This document shows positions 21,567 through 22,884 of a DNA stretch of 22,884 bases, piece by piece. Made by a program: the position numbers and the translations under genes. The stretch lies in the NCBI RefSeq assembly GCF_000972385.1, contig NZ_JXTE01000096.1:1-22884 (forward strand), in the 5' to 3' direction. Each line of letters begins with the position of its first letter. The stretch's first letter is position 1. The notes beneath the pieces are model-generated. The model saw only the letters and a program-made list of their open reading frames with translations, was not told where the DNA came from and made no database searches. This DNA comes from Streptomyces sp. WM6386 (GTDB taxonomy: Bacteria; Actinomycetota; Actinomycetes; Streptomycetales; Streptomycetaceae).

Positions 21567-22652
21567 TCAAGCCGCAGGAGCAAGGTCGGTTTGAGTGATT
21601 CGTTCGATTGGTGTGGTGGTCAGAGCGCGATAGACCTCGCGGGCGACGAATCGCTTGAGGCAGCGTGTGATGTCCCTCCTGGACAGTCCTTCCTTGGTGC
21701 GCCGTGCGACATAGGCCCGGGTGCGTTCGTCGTAGCGCATGCGGACGAGCACGATGGTGTGCAGAGCGTTGTTTGCGGCCCGGTCCCCGCCGCGGTTGAG
21801 GCGGTGGCGGTGAGTGCGGCCGGACGACGCAGGGATCGGAGCGACCCCCGCCAGGTGCGCGAACGCGCCTTCGGACCGCATCCGTTCGGGGTTGTCCCCA
21901 GCCGAAGCGAGCAGCTGGCCGGCGGTCTCAGGTCCGACACCGAACAGCTCCAGCAGGGCGGGGGCGGCCTGCTTCACCAGCGGGCCGATCTCGGCGTCCA
22001 GCTCGGTGATCTCATCGTCGAGCGCCTGGTGTCGGCGGGCCAGGCGGCGCAGGGCCGCCCGGGTCGCGGCCAGCGGACGGGACAGGTCGTCGCCGGGCCG
22101 CAGCCGGGCCAGGGTGCGTATCAGCACGGCCCGGTCCAGCCCGGCGACCTGCTCGCGCAGCATCGCCGGAGCCGTCACCAGCAGGCCCCGGATCTGGTTC
22201 ATCGTCTGGGTGCGGGCCTTGACCGCGCTGCGGCGGGCGATCCGCAGGACCCGCACCGCCTCGACCACGCCGTCCCGGCTCTTCGGGATGCCGGTGGCCC
22301 GGCCGGAGAGCACGGCCATCGCCGCGGCATAAGCGTCGATCGGGTCAGACTTTCCCTTCATCCGCCGTGTCCTGCGGTCCGGGCGGTCCACGTCGACGAC
22401 GGCGACCCCCGCAGCGGTCAGCACCCGGGCAAGCTCGGCGCCGTAGGCGCCGGTGCCCTCCACCCCGACCGCGCTCAGCCTGCCGTGCGAACGCATCCAG
22501 TCCAGCAGGTCCCGGTAGCCGCGGACGGTGGCAGGGAACTCCCGGTCGGCCAGGTGCCGGCCCACGGAGTCGATCACCGCGGCGTGGTGAGTCAGGCCAT
22601 GGGTGTCGACTCCGCCGGTGATCTTCGGGCCGTCGTGCGTCATGCTGGTCAT
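21567..22652 (-). CDS. IS110-family transposase (DEDD/serine recombinase)
   Basis: The 361-residue protein has the N-terminal RuvC-like DEDD domain, with GGVDTHGLTHHAA (first Asp), VGVEGTGAYG (Glu) and KGKSDPIDAYAAAMAVL (two later Asp). A central coiled region and the C-terminal Transposase_20 domain follow: LFGVGPETAGQLLASAGDNPERMRSE, then FAHLAGVAPIPASSGRTHRHRLNRGGDR, which includes the probable nucleophilic serine in ASSGR. It looks full length and intact, so the element could be active. ATG at 22652 has AAGGA five bases upstream; a frame open to 22874 is upstream non-coding DNA. Enzymes of this family use a structured bridge RNA, encoded next to the gene, to choose donor and target. Confidence 0.94.
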   Translation of the reverse strand: MTSMTHDGPKITGGVDTHGLTHHAAVIDSVGRHLADREFPATVRGYRDLLDWMRSHGRLSAVGVEGTGAYGAELARVLTAAGVAVVDVDRPDRRTRRMKGKSDPIDAYAAAMAVLSGRATGIPKSRDGVVEAVRVLRIARRSAVKARTQTMNQIRGLLVTAPAMLREQVAGLDRAVLIRTLARLRPGDDLSRPLAATRAALRRLARRHQALDDEITELDAEIGPLVKQAAPALLELFGVGPETAGQLLASAGDNPERMRSEGAFAHLAGVAPIPASSGRTHRHRLNRGGDRAANNALHTIVLVRMRYDERTRAYVARRTKEGLSRRDITRCLKRFVAREVYRALTTTPIERITQTDLAPAA

Positions 22653-22884
22653 GTCCGTCCTTGCGAGTCCGTTCCGAGGGCGGCACGCGCCGGTCGGGCG
22701 GGTGGACAAGACAGTGACGGGGCTTCTGGACCAAGCTCCTATGAAGTCACAAACACCCGTCCGGCTGTGTGCGTGGCGACGCCCGGCGGGCCGACAAATC
22801 CCAAACCGGACAGTCGAAACGTCAGTCAGTCGACGGGTCAGACCCACCCGCAGCGTCACCACGAACATCATCACTGTCAGTCGA
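22653..22884 (-). ncRNA. Candidate bridge-RNA region upstream of the IS110 transposase
   Basis: In IS110-group elements the bridge RNA is encoded in the non-coding left end, before the transposase. Here that region holds a hairpin at 22714-22750. It has outer arms GTGAC/GTCAC, an asymmetric bulge (TTCATA on the minus strand), an inner seven-base stem GGAGCTT/AAGCCCC with one mismatch, and a seven-base loop. The bulge and stem include the octamer ATAGGAGC, also found at the element's right end, as a donor-recognising guide would be. The exact ends of any RNA cannot be read from the sequence. Confidence 0.35.

Larger units (their letters stand above)
21554..22884 (-). mobile_element. IS110-family insertion sequence, left end uncertain or outside the window
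   Basis: The element is recognised by its transposase. The right end is probably at ATAGGAGC (minus-strand reading, 21561-21554), five bases past the transposase stop. The same octamer recurs at 22742-22735, upstream of the transposase. If these octamers mark both ends, the element would be about 1.18 kb with only about 90 bases before the gene. If the upstream copy belongs to a guide loop of a bridge RNA, the left end is farther out, possibly past the window edge. IS110 elements lack long terminal inverted repeats, and none is seen. Confidence 0.7.

Noticed and set aside
1..22884. tRNA or rRNA genes and CRISPR arrays
   Set aside because: No cloverleaf with conserved T-arm, no rRNA segment and no regularly spaced identical repeats were recognised by eye on either strand.

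Overview
The window is high-GC actinobacterial DNA, almost certainly from a Streptomyces chromosome. The signs are strong third-position G/C bias, long antisense shadow frames, GTG starts with AGGAG-type ribosome sites, several apparently leaderless genes, a streptomycete-type assimilatory sulfur operon and intergenic repeats of the type scattered through Streptomyces genomes.

Layout. (1) Positions 1-3500, minus strand: a sulfate-assimilation operon reading leader peptide, cysI/sir (ferredoxin sulfite reductase), a 59-residue zinc-ribbon protein, cysH (iron-sulfur APS reductase type), cysC (APS kinase) and the start of cysD, which is cut by the window edge. Most junctions are 4-base ATGA overlaps. 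(2) 3625-5678, minus: a GNAT acetyltransferase and a secreted protein with no assigned function. (3) 5831-9140, minus: a GAF-domain regulator and an AidB-type acyl-CoA dehydrogenase. (4) 9287-16756, minus: a compact five-gene biosynthetic operon, the most interesting part of the window. (5) 17179-18318, plus: a YihY/BrkB membrane protein. (6) 18445-21477: an NmrA-like oxidoreductase divergent from an AraC regulator, then a second AraC-type regulator whose 3' end overlaps a convergent VOC (glyoxalase-fold) gene. (7) 21554 to the right edge: an IS110-family insertion sequence in minus orientation.

The five-gene operon encodes, in transcription order, a membrane protein with a carrier domain, six membrane spans and three hexapeptide-type soluble domains (the C-terminal architecture of epsilon-poly-L-lysine synthetase, Pls, but without its adenylation domain); a separate adenylation-carrier NRPS protein; a SyrP/TauD-type iron/2-oxoglutarate oxygenase; and SbnB and SbnA, which together make L-2,3-diaminopropionate (Dap). 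My reading is a split Pls-type assembly system that makes its own Dap, loads it on a free-standing A-T protein and joins it, perhaps after hydroxylation, at the membrane into a Dap homopolymer or short oligomer. The enzyme families are well supported by the sequence. The product is inference.

Other points of note are a conserved-looking cysteine-containing leader peptide followed by mutually exclusive hairpins ahead of cysI, a dispersed repeat with five copies that supplies the stop codon of two genes, TGCAACCC direct repeats upstream of the GAF regulator, and a hairpin upstream of the IS110 transposase that may belong to a bridge RNA. No tRNA, rRNA or CRISPR array was recognised.
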